This document shows positions 38,740-51,945 of a stretch of DNA of 64,000 nt, in pieces (positions within the stretch are counted from its first letter, which is position 1; the number at the start of each line of letters is the position of its first letter). This DNA is from Onchocerca volvulus (lineage: Eukaryota; Nematoda; Chromadorea; Rhabditida; Onchocercidae). Under the pieces are notes generated by a model, which did no database searches, was not told the origin of the DNA, and saw nothing but the letters and a program-made list of their open reading frames with translations. Both the position numbers and the translations under genes were made by a program. The DNA is taken from the NCBI GenBank assembly GCA_000499405.2, contig HG738140.1:7715560-7779559 (forward strand), read 5' to 3'.

Positions 38740-39170
38740 TTTAAATATTTGTTATGATGTCGTACTTTACAAATACTGCTTTTTTCTCGCTCTACGCTGC
38801 GGATGCTCCTGCTGAGCAGTTCCTGCTAAACTATTGTTTTTATCGTTGAACTATGGCTCCTGTTGCCGTTGAACTGTACTTGAAATTGCTACTATTGTCG
38901 AATTGCGTCGAACTGCTGCCACTGAACTATCGAACTGCTTTGAATTTGAACTGTCCCTGTTTCAAAACCTTGACTTTTTAAATCCTTTCAGAGCCCCTCC
39001 TCTTTATTTGCTTTTCAGTGTACCGCCTCATAATTGGTCAACCTGGCTCTGTTCATCCATGAATCGGAGCATTTTGGCGGTAAATATGTTTATCGTCTCT
39101 TTGAAATTATGTTGCGCCACTCGATCTTTAGCACTCTTTGTTTACAATAATTTTCGCGATGCTATTTGAT
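38740..39170 (+). repeat. Dispersed repeat copy B
   Basis: The segment from about 38900 to 39160 matches, on the opposite strand, the repeat at 21356-21690. The best stretch is CATTTTGGCGGTAAATATGT and its surroundings. Upstream (38800-38950) is rich in degenerate GAACTGCT/GAACTAT motifs. It sits in the 1.5-kb gap between the divergent CstF-50 and HSPBP1-like genes. It may be an LTR fragment; edges are not defined. Confidence 0.5.
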
Positions 39171-39852
39171 CTTTAACATTTCTTGTGGTTGCATTCTTTG
39201 ATTTCGTCAACATTTTCCCGCTATTTGACCTTCAGACATCTCTATCTATATATAACCAATTACATCTATCGGCTTTTGCCAATATCTCAAACACTGCATC
39301 ACGATAAACAGAGAGATGCATCGATGGATATACATGTGAAAAACAAGATACTGCAGAAAAAAAAGTAACCCTTAAAAAAACAAGAACAGAAAGCAGAAAA
39401 TGAAAATATCACGAAATCAGAGAAGACAATAGAGAAAACACGAATTAATAAGACAAATAAATACAAAAGCTGAATATGACATGGGACAACATGCACAGCT
39501 TCCAAATTAGACTTGCTAAATCTCCGTCTTGTTATGTGACAGTGTCACATTTCACTCGGTCTCTATGAAAATTGTGGTCTCACGCCATATCTCTTGACAT
39601 GATAACTTGTCTTTAGCCATGATGATTATTGGTAATAATTATGAACAATTAGAGTAATTAGATAGTATGATTAGAGTATTAATTATCAGCAGATTTGGAA
39701 ATCACACTTTGTAAAATTAATTAGTGGACGTAAAATAAGTTTCTCTTACGCAGAAAAAACCATTGTGCCGAGTAATTTTGTATCCGTGGCGATGAGTAAT
39801 GGGGAATATTTTATTTCAATAAATATTGATATTTATAAATACCAGTTGAAGA

Positions 39853-41858
39853 ATGGGCGAACAAAACGTCGTATCACCTCAGTGCTGGAGCAAACTACTT
39901 TGTTTAGCACAGTCCGCAAATAATGGAAGTGGTGAAAAATCAAGTCAACTTATGCCTAAACAAGTAAAATATGCTAGTTCTTGACAATTTTCTCTTTTAA
40001 TTGTTCAGATCAAAATTAAATATGTTGCAGTGAAAAATTGTCAAATTTCCGCTTAATTTATCAGTGCATGCTTTATTGTGGAAGTTTTTAGGATCAAAAA
40101 TTCGTTGAGAATGCGATGGCCGAAGCGATGCACTTAACAGATCCTGTGAGACATATGACAAAGCATATCGAGCAGCTGAAACTAATCGGGAAAACAAGTA
40201 AGGATGACGTTGATAACGTTAAGGAAATTGTAGATAGTCTGGAAGAACTGGTTTGTGATATCGACTACGCTGCCGACTTCTGCAAATTGAATGGCCTTGT
40301 TGAAGTAATTAGGCTTATGGTGAGTTTTTAAACTTCAATATTCATAGCTAAATTTGACTCATATTTCCGGTTTGAATGAATAAAATTATTGACATATCCG
40401 ACATATTATACTATGGTCCTTTTCAGAAAAGTGATTGTGATTCAGTTCGATGTGAGATGACTCGATTAATACCATTATTAGCACAAAATAATCCATATGT
40501 TCAGGATGTCATATTGCAAACCGATTTATTGCCTTATTTACTAACTATTCTGGAAGAAATTAATGCATCTGAGGTTCCTTTTTTAAATTCGTTTCATTAT
40601 TCTATCAATCGATTTGTAATTATTTGTCCTTTATTTCCAGAGGAAATTATTTAAAAAAAGAAATTCCAACTTTTAAAGCTTTAAATTTTGGCAGAATTAA
40701 TACTGTGAAAACTTCCAAATGTTTAGAGCTCACTAGTTCAAATAATCAAAATTATAGTTTTTCTTCAGCAGACGTTCCTGTTCTTCTTGCTTGTTTACAG
40801 GATTTACTGGCAAAGTCTTTGAGTAGTTTGTCCTCGATTGTTCGAACTCACGAAAAGGCATTCAGGCAGGTTTTAGTTGCTTGGTATTAATTTCTGGAAT
40901 AAATAACAACTTTATTGTTATTTGAGGGTCAGAACTATCTAAGAGCTAATTAGAATTCAAATTTCTTATTATTATCGAAAATAGGTTTATTAAAAAATTA
41001 CTAATCATTTTCAGTCAGTTCTATCAATTGAAAGGTCTAGAAAAATTCGAGAATGTATTCCGGAAAGCAGTAGATATGCACTATTTTAAAGTAGCCGATA
41101 AAGCAGTTCTAGTTACAACAAGCATAGCAATCAGCCTTGGACCTGGTATCATTTGAATTTATTTCAGTTCCATATTACGTTTTAATCCAATATTTTTTAG
41201 TTTCCTTTATTTCTTTTACATATTTTAAGGATTGATTATCATTTCGAGACATTATTATTTTAATCTTTATCTGATTTTTGCGGAATTTACTTTTATTGAT
41301 TGTTTCATTCAGTACTTTTCTTTGTTTCAAAGCTACAATACTCTTTTGACTTATATTCTTTCAGGATTATATTAGTAACAATTTCTGGAAATATAGACCA
41401 AATTAAAGTGTTTAGTGTAAGCCCATACCTGACGAATGCGAAATATTAGCTTATTAACTATTTGGTCAGTATCGTTTTGAGACTTCTATATATATCTTAA
41501 TCCCATTGTAAATTATCAGAATCGAGAAATATTATACATGAAAAATTAAGAGCAAAATTTGAAAAATATATCACTATTTACTTTTACAGATGTGAAGCAG
41601 TATAATGTTTTTCCCGTTTTATTTCGCATGGCGCTACAGTTATCACCAGATAGCGCTGGTTGTTCATATTTCCTTGATTATCTTATGAATAATATTACGG
41701 ATAAGGAAGACAACAGTGGGTTTACAAGTGATGAATTCAAAATGAACCTTATAGAACTTGATAATCAATCTAAGCGACAGCTCTACGATTTTTTGGAAAG
41801 ACAGTTGAAACATGAGGGACGACTCCCTCATGAGGTGCTTTTTCTAATTCCCAATTAG
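39853..41858 (+). CDS. Hsp70 nucleotide-exchange factor, HSPBP1/Fes1 type
   Basis: An armadillo-fold cochaperone that releases ADP from cytosolic Hsp70. Six exons: 39853-39963, 40092-40319, 40427-40573, 40801-40869, 41019-41145 and 41590-41858. They sum to 951 nt (316 residues; human HSPBP1 about 360, yeast Fes1 290). All junctions are GT-AG and in phase. The Fes1 N-terminal region carries DPVRHMTKHIEQLKL and SLEELVCDIDYAADFCKLNG, matching human ENMDNAADFCQLSG. Helical ARM-like repeats follow (CEMTRLIPLLAQNNPYVQDV, LLAKSLSSLSSIVRTHEKAF). A larger fourth exon using upstream acceptors between 40640 and 40800 cannot be excluded, but 40801 fits the family alignment best. Family assignment is by recalled similarity. 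Confidence 0.87.
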
Positions 41859-43649
41859 ATATGACTTAATGATAGTCGAGTTTACAAATTTGATTACAAT
41901 CCATTTTTTATTTCTACTCATTGTATGTTTCTGAAAAAAGCTGTTAAATTAAAAAGACACTTCCGGATTGAGGAAGTCATTCAACAGATAAGAAATGCGC
42001 TTTCGTGTAAAACAGTTCATTTTAAATTTTCTCCATGCGTATGATAAAATCGTTTTAAAGAATTTACTTAATTTACTAATTTTCTTGAGATTGTTCACTT
42101 CATTCTTTGCTATTTGCTTCCTTTATTTATTTATTATCTTTTCCCCCGTTTACTTGATTAGAATTCCAGCTTTTTTTATTTCAATTGCAGGACTGTTTAA
42201 GAAGTTTTCTTAAAAAAATGGATGTGATATTGAACGAAGATACGAAAAATGTCAAATTCGAAGTTTCAAAAACATCAAGCAACTCATGATTATTTCCATT
42301 CAATTTCCTAAGTTTTTGATGAATGCTGTATGAAATCTATCTAAATTTTGTTTATTCAATTCATTAAATGTTAAGAATAGTCTGATAATTTTTCAAGCAG
42401 AAGTTAAAATACTCTTCTATTTTAATCTGAGATATACTTTATCTAATTTTAGAATGGATTTGGTTAAGAACTTTGGCCCATTTGACCTCTAACTTGCAAG
42501 TTTGTGTTTTTAGTAAATCACTGATCATAGAAAAAAAAAAAAAAAAAAGGTTATATGAAAAATCTAATTATAAAAAAAAAAAAAGTAAAAGACCGAATAA
42601 ATTAACCTTTTTATATCCATACATTGAAATCTACTCGTATATTTTTCCAAAAAAAGAAAAGTATATTTCGTCTAAAATCATTTGCAATTTGCTCTAAGAA
42701 CATTCAACGAATTTTCGCTTTTCTCAGAGAACAACTGGCATCAGTTCCACAAACAACTTTTTCATCCAGTAATTTCAGTCTCTTTATCATTTCTATTTTT
42801 GTCAAAAACTGGAATTCATTTTATTTTTATTGTGCTGAGTGGTGATCCAGTTGCTGTCAGTGTTTCTTTCAGATAATCCACTAGCATGTACTGAATAGTT
42901 TTAAAATTATATGAATAAATATAGCATTAGCCTAAACTTTACTTAGAGTTAAAAACTGCAACTTTAGTAATGGATTTCTACAGAGTAAATTTCCAGTTCA
43001 ATTGTGAATGATATTTGGCACAAACGACTACAGTTCCATGCATAGTATAAAAATCAACTAGGCGAACAACTGGACAAAAAAAAAAAAAAATCCAGTTGAT
43101 GCATTATACTGTTGATTAAAGATAGTAGATTCGCTAATATGGCTAAATGCGAGTTACTAATTGAGTGAAACATGTAATTAAAATGAGAAACTGTAAGAAG
43201 ATTAAATTTTTTAGGATTCTCTTGGTATTACTAAACCGAAAAAAAAAAAGAAACAACCAGCACCACTATTAAAGGAATTAAATTTAAGTGAAAAACATTA
43301 AGGAGTTTCCTGGAACTAGAATTAGAATTCTTAAATTTCAATGACTTGAAAGAAGTGAAATCACTTCAGTAAAACTCCAAAGCCCTAGCAAAATTAAAAA
43401 CACAACAACAAATGAGACTGTCGGTTATTCGTGAAAATAAGAATTGAATCATATTTCACAACATAAAACATCTTTCAAAAAACAATAGATTTCTAGAGAA
43501 ATTTTAAAAGTTATCACTATGCGTTTGATAATTAATAAATTCAAATATGACTAGAAAGCTCTAACAAAATGCTTCCTCCATATAATAAAGCAAATTGAAA
43601 AGCCGCAGATTAGTTTTCTCATCACAGAAAATATCCATTGATTCTCGAA
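41859..43649. other. Intergenic between convergent genes, nothing supported
   Basis: This lies between the stop codons of the HSPBP1-like gene (+) and the zinc-finger gene (-). The open frames are short and hydrophobic or lysine-rich. I see no conserved feature. Confidence 0.7.
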
Positions 43650-45216
43650 TTATTCTTTTGCAAATATATTTTCAGTAGTAACAAATTCAGTTTTACCCAC
43701 AATATTTTGAGCAATAACACAAGTTTCATCTGAGATATTATTGGAACTAATGCCAGTTCCTTTCGTAAATCCATAAGGTACATCTCGAATACTCACTAAA
43801 TGGTAGCGTCTTAAATGAACAGCAAATGATGAACGACTGCGGAATTTCCTACTGCATGTTTCACAATCGAATCGCGCTTCCTCTGTAACAAGACATTTTG
43901 CCAAGATTCAAGTTTAATAATCTCTTAATTTATGATATTATTATAACACTGTTATTTAGTAAAACACAGGATTTGAAGCATATTTGTTAAGTTCTCGATG
44001 CACATTTTATTTGAAAAAGAAATCTGAAAATTTATTTTCCCATTTTACTTTAATCGATTTAACAAATTATGCACATTGCTTTATCATAATATTCAAGGAA
44101 GTTTTTTTGTGAGATTCTAGAATGAATAACTTATTTTTATAGAGGTAAAAAGATTCCTCAGTGCTCTTAAGATTTGGGATTCATACTACATTATTAATAA
44201 AAAAAATTAGCCGATTTGCGGATAATTAAAAATCAATAAGAGGTTTATCCTATTGTTTAGGTCATGAAGGACATAGTACTTTTTAATTTTTAGTTATCTG
44301 CAAACCGTGAATTCTTATAGTAAATGACAGAAATTTACCGTTATGTGCAGTCGATATGTGATCTTGAAGTTTTGAAGGGCATGAAAAACACTGAGTACAT
44401 CCCGAAATTTTGCAAGCATATTTTTTAAGCCTGACTCTTTCCTTATATCTTTTAAAATGCACGCGGTTCCAATGTCGTCTGGATTTACAAACATCGTAAA
44501 AAATTTTTCCGCATTCCTGGCATTTATATCCACCTTAAAAAAAAAAAAAAACAAACAAACAAAAAATCGAAATTACTATTCATTTAAAATCATTCATAAC
44601 TTGCAAAGCCATCTAACTGTTCAAAAACTGAAAAAACGCTTAGCATTCTTTCCATTTCCCGGAGACAAAACTATTCATCCGAACTTGTTCTACCGTTTCG
44701 AAAAACTTGAGACCGGAAATTCATAAATTTTCTGCTGAATGAAAAACTTAAATGTCAATCATTTCCAGTAAAGTTATATTAAAAGAGAATAATATAGTTT
44801 TATAAAGAGAAAATACCTGTTTCTATACAATCAAATGATATTTCCTCAGATATTGTTTGATCCTTTATTTCTAAACCATCTGGTTGAGTCGGTGTTTCCA
44901 AAGATTGCTCCCGAGAGATATTTTCGGAATTATCTCGCTCCATTTTAAATGCCTTTCCAGATTCAATCCTATCACATCGATCAGTGCAGTTTTCAGCTGT
45001 TGCTTCATCATGCTGTACTGTGGCGGATAGATGGCTAAACGTCTCTGCATTCTGAGATGATGTTTTTGATGAAATACAATTGCTAATAGGTTCCTGCATT
45101 TTATCCATCGCTGCAATAAACCAACATATTGGGAAATATTTAGTGTAGACGAAATAATACAGCACTACGGAATTATTCTTCAATATTTTGAAATACTACT
45201 ATAAGTAACCAATATG

Positions 45217-45261
<45 letters not shown>

Positions 45262-46608
45262 TATTTTGAAACTACTACTACAAATATAAAAAAAAATTTT
45301 AGGGAAACAAGATTACTGCAAAATATTCGATCTATATCAAAAATTAAAGACGAGCTTGAAACAAATCAGAAGTAATTACAAACTTTTTTTTTCTCTGAAT
45401 TTTTTTTTTTTTTTTTTTGCATTAAATGACATGGAAATTCATGAGGAAAAAAAGCTTACCTAAAGAAACAATAGAAAGACAGTACTCTGGAATATAGTAA
45501 AACAAAACCTAGATTAAAGTCTTTCATATTTTACCATCCTGAGCTTCCAAAAAGAAATTGATAAAAATTTATGTCGTTATACTGGTTCTTTAATCAATTC
45601 GGTAACTGATTATTTGTAAGAAAAAAAAAAATCTTTGTTAAGTTAAATATAACATACACAGAAGATTGTCATGGATACTGACGAATTCCACTCCAGAAAA
45701 AGCATTCGTAGCAATCGATCTTTCTGCAGGTGAAAAAAACTTCGTTCCCGTAGAAGAATCTTCTATAAGGTTATTTTTAAGTTCTAGTGAATCTTCTAAT
45801 ATTTGACCATCTGCAATCAGATTACTCTCAGGTTTATTGCAATGAGTTTCCTTGATATGTCGTCTCAATCTGCAAAAAAAAAAAAAAAATAACGAAATAA
45901 TTCAATTATATACATCAATTTCCACCAAAGAACTGGAACAATCTAGTAGTAATTCAATGTATAACATTGCAATTCGATTGGCAGAACTTTTGAAATCAAT
46001 TGGATTATTGAAAAAATTATAAAATCAACAAACAGCAATATCTTGAATGCATAGATGAATGATTAAAGAAGGAAATTAATATTCAAATATCACTTTGACA
46101 AACCTGTTATAAGCGACTGTTGCAGCACATCCATCAACTGTACAGCGAACACCATTATCATGACATTTGACAACATGCTTTTTCAGTTCTGCTTTGACAC
46201 TCGATGAATATGCACATAAGTGACATTGATGTATAATTTGGTGAGCATAACGCATATGCGTGCGTAGTTCATTAAAACGATTAAAACGTTCTGGACAAAG
46301 TTCGCAAATATTTGCTACTAAAAACCATATATAAATGGAATTATCATTTTCAATACAGAGAAAAGGAAATCCGGAAATTCTAAAAATATCAACACCAGCT
46401 CACTAACGAGACATCCTATTGAATTTCACAATACTGGAAATTAAACCTCCCAACTTCAGAACTTCATAACAAACTTACAAGAGTGATTTGAGTTGATATG
46501 TAAGCGCAATTTATTTGGAAAAGGAAATCTTGCATCGCAGTTTGGGCAAGCATGCTTCCTTTCCACCCGCTTTGTAATGGCTTTTCGACGTTTTGCCGCA
46601 TGACTCAT
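43650..46608 (-). CDS. Seven-finger C2H2 zinc-finger protein, HINFP-like
   Basis: A predicted nuclear DNA-binding protein. Six exons: 46608-46479, 46317-46104, 45869-45679, 45110-44817, 44533-44339 and 43882-43650. They sum to 1257 nt (418 residues) with GT-AG junctions in phase. N-terminal fingers: CPNC..HINSNH, CELC..HMRYAH, CHLC..HVVKCH and CTVDGC..HIKETH. A Ser/Glu/Asn-rich linker of about 150 residues follows, then CQEC..HWNRVH, CKISGC..HISTAH and CETC..HLRRYH. The final finger is followed by GFTKGTG, reminiscent of histone H4 transcription factor HINFP, but this is a weak lead. The exon 3 donor (A|GTATCC at 45678) was chosen over a stronger-looking GTGTAT because only it keeps frame. 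The ATG follows directly after TTCAG, suggesting a trans-splice acceptor. Intron 3 contains a 41-nt poly(A) run (plus strand). Confidence 0.85.
45219..45259. repeat. Poly(A) run of about 41 nt
   Basis: This is an uninterrupted A tract on the plus strand (T on the gene strand) within intron 3 of the zinc-finger gene. It is the longest homopolymer in the window. Its exact length is prone to sequencing error. Confidence 0.9.
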
Positions 46609-46626
46609 CTGAACCTAAATTTGTAA
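46609..46626 (-). promoter_or_regulatory. Candidate trans-splice acceptor before the zinc-finger ATG
   Basis: Read on the minus strand, TTTAGGTTCAG abuts the ATG at 46608. In nematodes spliced-leader acceptors often lie immediately before the start codon. The upstream receptor gene stops 384 bp away on the same strand. An ordinary cis-acceptor with an undetected 5' exon is the alternative. Confidence 0.45.
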
Positions 46627-46991
46627 TTTCGTAATTTGATCAGATATGGATCTCATTAAGCAACTTAATCCTAAATTTGCGAAATAGCGATAAGTTCGGA
46701 ACTAGTAGCGCAAGGTGCAAAATATGAACCGACTAAAATTTGAATTTATTACGAAATGGCACAAAATTCCATGGACAATAAACAATTCAAACAATAAAGT
46801 AATAAAATGTCTAAATATTGTGTTTAAGCATATAAACACAACGCAAGACAAAAAAATGGGACTGTATAATTTATTCAAATGAAATACAAAGCTTATAATT
46901 GCGTAAAGTATCAGTGCTTTGAGACAATATCCATTAACGAAAAGAAAAATTATGAAAGCCATATGATAAGCATTATTGAATTGTACAATTT

Positions 46992-49900
46992 TTACGTATA
47001 ATTTTGTTTCATTGTCAAGAATTGCTGCAGATGTATTTTTTCGGATGCGGAATCATCAGTATCGAAGCTGCTATCATCGGGTGATCCTATCAAAGCAAGA
47101 GCACCTGCTTTAGGAACAATTTCTTCCTACAATGAAAAAATTTTTATTTCATTTGAATTTGATCATCAAAAATAATTAAGATTAAGAGGTCAAATAACTA
47201 AGAGAATCACAAAATACAAGCAATGAAGCAAACTGGACATTACTGAAAAAAGCTAACCATCGAGGTATGAATGTCAGGTGGTTCCAAATTCAATGTTTCC
47301 GCAATATGAACTTGTTCTTCGGGTATTAACATCGAACGACTTACTTGGAAAGGAACATTTTCTGGTGCAAAACCAGATTCGGAATTCTGAAGAAAATTCC
47401 TCCATCACAAAATCCGCGTACAATGTTAAATAAATAGAAAAGAGAATCTGAATACCAGAAGAGAAGTTCAGCATTGATCTATACCAATAATTTATATTTA
47501 CATTACAGCAAAACCTCAACAGTCTATTTAAAAAAATTAAAGTAGCATAATATTTTACCTATTTTTAATTTCACGAAAAATTCTATGGTAACTGACCATT
47601 ATAGAATTTGATTCAAATTTACCTTGCGCATCGTTTGTAACCTCTCTGCCAACCAATTTGGGTTTCTATGTCGGTATTCCACAACTTTATTTATAGCATT
47701 TTTCAAATGCGAAATGTCAACACACATATCCACAGAGATATCAGATGGTTGATTATGCAACCATGAAATAAGATTTTCAACCTAAATTTATTTAAAATGG
47801 AAAAATAAATTGAAAATAAAAGCTTATATTACAAAAATACATGATTAAATAGGCGTACCTGCTCAGGCAATTTGAATGTATTGATGGGCAAAGTAGAAAA
47901 TTCTTCGGGGATCACTGACGACGGAGAATAGGTCATATGGGCAAATGTAAAGCGCAGGCTCACTTCTGATAGTAGTTTTACAGACTGTTTAGCGACATCT
48001 TTACTGCATTCCTAAAATCTTTCAAAAAAGTAATAGGCTCTTAAAAACTCCGAATAAGAAGCAAGAACATTATAAAATTTACTTTAATTTCTTTAACTGT
48101 TCACTTTTCTTTAATAACAAGTCAATCTTCGTTCAAGATTTTGTTGTAAATGCTACATCGGAATCCAAAATATATTATGTGTGATTTAGAACCAACCGTT
48201 ATCAACATATTAAGCGCGATGGAGAAGAATTCAGGAAATGGTTGCCGCTGAATGAGGCTTTCTCCGCGAAGGATGGCATTTGCACCCTCAGAAAAAATTA
48301 GCATGACATGATTTGCCACTGCAAACTTATTGAAGCACCATCTTAATGGAAGTGCTTCTGAAATCTGATTTCAAATAAAAATTGAAATGATGGAAATAAA
48401 AAGAAGAAAAATTTAATAAGATTTATATCAGTTTTAGTCAGGGAAAAGAAACTGCCGGATTGTATCGATTGAAAATAATTTAGAACATTGTAAAATGTTT
48501 AAAATTATGAAATTTTAGAAAATCCAGAAAAAAAGCGAAAAATTAATTCGCGAAATCATTATTCAACTCACATAGATAATCTCGAAAAATCTGGATAAAA
48601 GACTGCCTCGTCACCAACTCTTTTTCCAAACCTAATAAAATAGTTCTACAAATTTACATAACTAAAAAATGTACTTACCTGAACATTTTAATTCAAACTG
48701 ATCAATGAAAACATCCACATTCGCGTCGCGTTGCAGTATTTCTGCAAGTACAGTGATGCAATCAGAATGAGGTTCACAGTCGTCAGTATACACAATAAAA
48801 ACAGTAGTTCGCTGTGAAAATGATACTTCCGGCAACGAGACTTTTTGACAGCACTTGCCCGTCCAAAAGAAGATCCAAAAAGCCATCGTAGCGATAAAAC
48901 ACAAAATCGCAGCTCCTGGAATAAAATTAAATATTTTCATTTTTAATTGGAAAGAAACATGAAGATGGAAAAAAGACTGTTTATATGCCAAAAAAAAGTA
49001 AATTCTTGAACAATAAAAGAAAACAAATGAATGAATGATAGTCATATGGTATCGAAAGTGCCATAACTATCCAAACATTTAGTTCAGAAGATTTTTCCAT
49101 GTGTAATATTATAAAAAATTTCTTCAAATAAGGACACAATTTATTTTAGTTTATTCGTTGGTATTATAGAATGATTATTTAATAAGAACAAGTGAAGCGG
49201 AAGAGGTCATCGAGAAATAAGAATTATATCTTGAAGAAACAAAGTAAAGAAAAATTTGGATTATGAGTAAATCGCGTTTACAAAGTAAAGGCAGAAGAAT
49301 AGTTAATTCAATCATCATAAATTGAAAATACCGAGATGATTATGTCATCTCATCACGCATTTTTGTGCAAAAACAGACTGCTTATGCTTATGTTTAAATC
49401 TATTCCGTTTTGAAAATAAGTTTGTTTGTTTTTTTTTTTTTTTGCTGATATAAAAGATAAAAGAAATTCTTCAGCCCAAAAGATGAAGAATAGCATACTG
49501 AAATGTAATAGTTAGAATTTTAAACTGTATTATTATAAATTATTAATAGTTCCGACATCCTTTACAAATTCGAAAATTATGTAACTTAAAAAAGCAGAAA
49601 CTAACCAGTGATATAAATCCCATAAAATGATAAAGTTTTCACAGATACCGAAAACAAAATTTTTTTTTCTTCAACGGTGAAATGAATTCTTGTATTTGGA
49701 CATAAAATACATTCATTCGAAGTATCGCTGCTACATATTAGATTACAATCTATTCGGCTAACATATAAATATGCAGTGAAATTCCCGGCTGGGACATTTT
49801 TCCACTCATATTCAACAGCGTCAGCATCTAACGTATCCGTAAAGAGATGAAAAGAAGAGGAAGCGATCGTTTCAAAAACAGCAACAGAGATTCGAGCAGC

Positions 49901-51865
49901 TACGAAAGACGGTTGCCTCTCATAACGAATTACCACCCTCTCAAAAACACTTTTTAAATGATAAAACATGATTTGAATTTATTATATCGGTAGAAGTTGA
50001 ATGATAAAGACAGCTGTTTAATGGGAAGATTTTGTAACTTAATAAGAACGGCTTACACGATAGATAGTTGTGTACCGGCAATTTTGTCTAACGTATAATG
50101 TAATTTGCCTACAACTATTTGAAATTGCTCTAAATACAGACTTTCTCATTTCATGAAAATTGAACTAAATGCATTAGTTAACTCTAATAACCATACTGTT
50201 ATTTCAAAAGCAGTAATAGACTCCTAGAAAATTTGACAATGAGATTCAAGCAGTTTGCTGAAGTCCCATAAAAAATTCATATCTAATTGTCTATTTATCA
50301 ACTACAAACTTACATCCTGCAAAGTTAAATCCACAGAAACAAGTGGTGACCAATAATTTTCACCAGTCGCAGCATCTCTATTATAGAAACGATTTATAGC
50401 AGGGTGCACTTGAGTCTCTTCCGGTATCGTAACAATGAACGATTTCCTATAAATATAGTGTTCGAATAAAGTAAATTTCAGCATTTTTTCCATCACACTA
50501 AATGTTTATAACTTCCGATTTTCAGCAAAAAGCTTATTGTGTACTATCTTTTCACTTTTTAATGATTGAGATTTATACAAACCAATTAGATAATTATAAC
50601 AATTGGGCAAATAATTTGCTAAACTAACAATTATTTCATTCATTTATTAAAGTTACACAACACACCTGCATAAATTTGGAGCACATGACACATTTAAACG
50701 GTAATGAGAATAAGAAGAAAGACGAAAACAATGATAACCAAAAAAATATGGATAGTTGACAAGATCCGGTTCAGAAAGAGTCAGAGAACGACAAGGCCAT
50801 ATCATACGTCCCCATCTTCGATATTGTTCCTAAAAAGTTGCGGGCTTTCTAGTTATAAAGGAAACTTAACTGTAAGAGAAATCCTACAAGAATTTTCCAG
50901 GAAGAAATTTTGAAACTTAATTGAGGAGACAATGAGGAAAATGTCATACCCAAGAAAATTTCATAATTCATATTAATGATGACCTGATTCTCTTTCAAAA
51001 AACAGAAACTAAGAATAGACTACATATTATCAATTACATAAGTATTAAAGCCCAACGCAGAAATCATTAAAAAAATGCGAAATACTTTTCTGCAGAAATT
51101 ATTTGGAACACAAACAAACCTCGTGATCATGACAATAATCGTCTTCCAAATTTGGCGCTTCTAAACATTCCAGTCGAAGAAATACGGATGAGACTGGATT
51201 ATTAATCCAAATAGAAACATTAAGTAAAATGTATGGCAATCTATAAAGTTTAACAACAAGAGAAACAATAGAGGAATAGAATTTTTAAGCCGTAGATTCC
51301 AAGATCCGAATTTCGAAAAGTTCTCATACCGATTATAGAATGTATTTTGTGATAATGGCAATAAGTAACAGTGTTACTTCTCTACAAAGAATTTATGATT
51401 TAAGATAAAGAGAAAAGCCAACAGAAATCAGCTGGAAGCTTACCTACATAAGCACAATCGTGATATAAACGAATATTCATTGGTCAACAACAATTCTTAG
51501 GGAAATAACTTATGAAGAAATTGTATATTATCTCGACAACAAAAATTTTCAACTTACATATTGATTCCACTTGGTAACACAGCAACAGATGAAAAAGTTA
51601 CATTCAAATCACGAGAATCACAAAAAGAAGGTCGAGATGATATCAATACAGCTTCTGCTTCATTACATTTTTGTGTATCATTTTCGAATATATAGAGATT
51701 TCGGAAGATTTTGGAGTCATATGAATTGCGAGGTAACATTTCAACTTGTTCTCGACATTCTGCAGAGACATGATCGACAAAAAATATGCTGTATGTGCAA
51801 AACGTTGCCAAGAAATATTTCATGCGCAAGGAAGTTTTCTTTTTTTCATTGCTAATGTGTGGCAT
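46992..51865 (-). CDS. IL-17-receptor-like protein with SEFIR domain (ILCR type)
   Basis: A single-pass receptor resembling the C. elegans IL-17 receptors ILCR-1/2. Exons: 51865-51558, about 51487-51444, 51193-51120, 50829-50666, 50446-50314, 49939-49606, 48915-48679, 48357-48197, 48011-47859, 47781-47623, 47386-47258 and 47126-46992, about 670 residues. Exon 1 encodes a signal peptide (MKYFLATFCTYSIFFVDHVSA; the in-frame Met at 51823 is the more likely start). Exons 2-6 encode a cysteine-containing ectodomain. The membrane helix spans exons 6-7 (ITGAAILCFIATMAFWIFFW). The SEFIR domain follows (TTVFIVYTDDCEPHSDCITV, DVFIDQF, NHVMLIFSEGAN), then an acidic tail. Junctions from exon 2 to the stop are in phase. 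Exon 1 to 2 cannot be joined in frame by GT-AG rules. Which ILCR it is, and its ligand, are not determined. Confidence 0.84.
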
Positions 51866-51945
51866 ATCGTCTTTAGATAATTCTCCACAGTTTTTTTATT
51901 TAATTTTGATCGTCTTATTCTCTGGTTCTAGAAATAAATTTTCTC

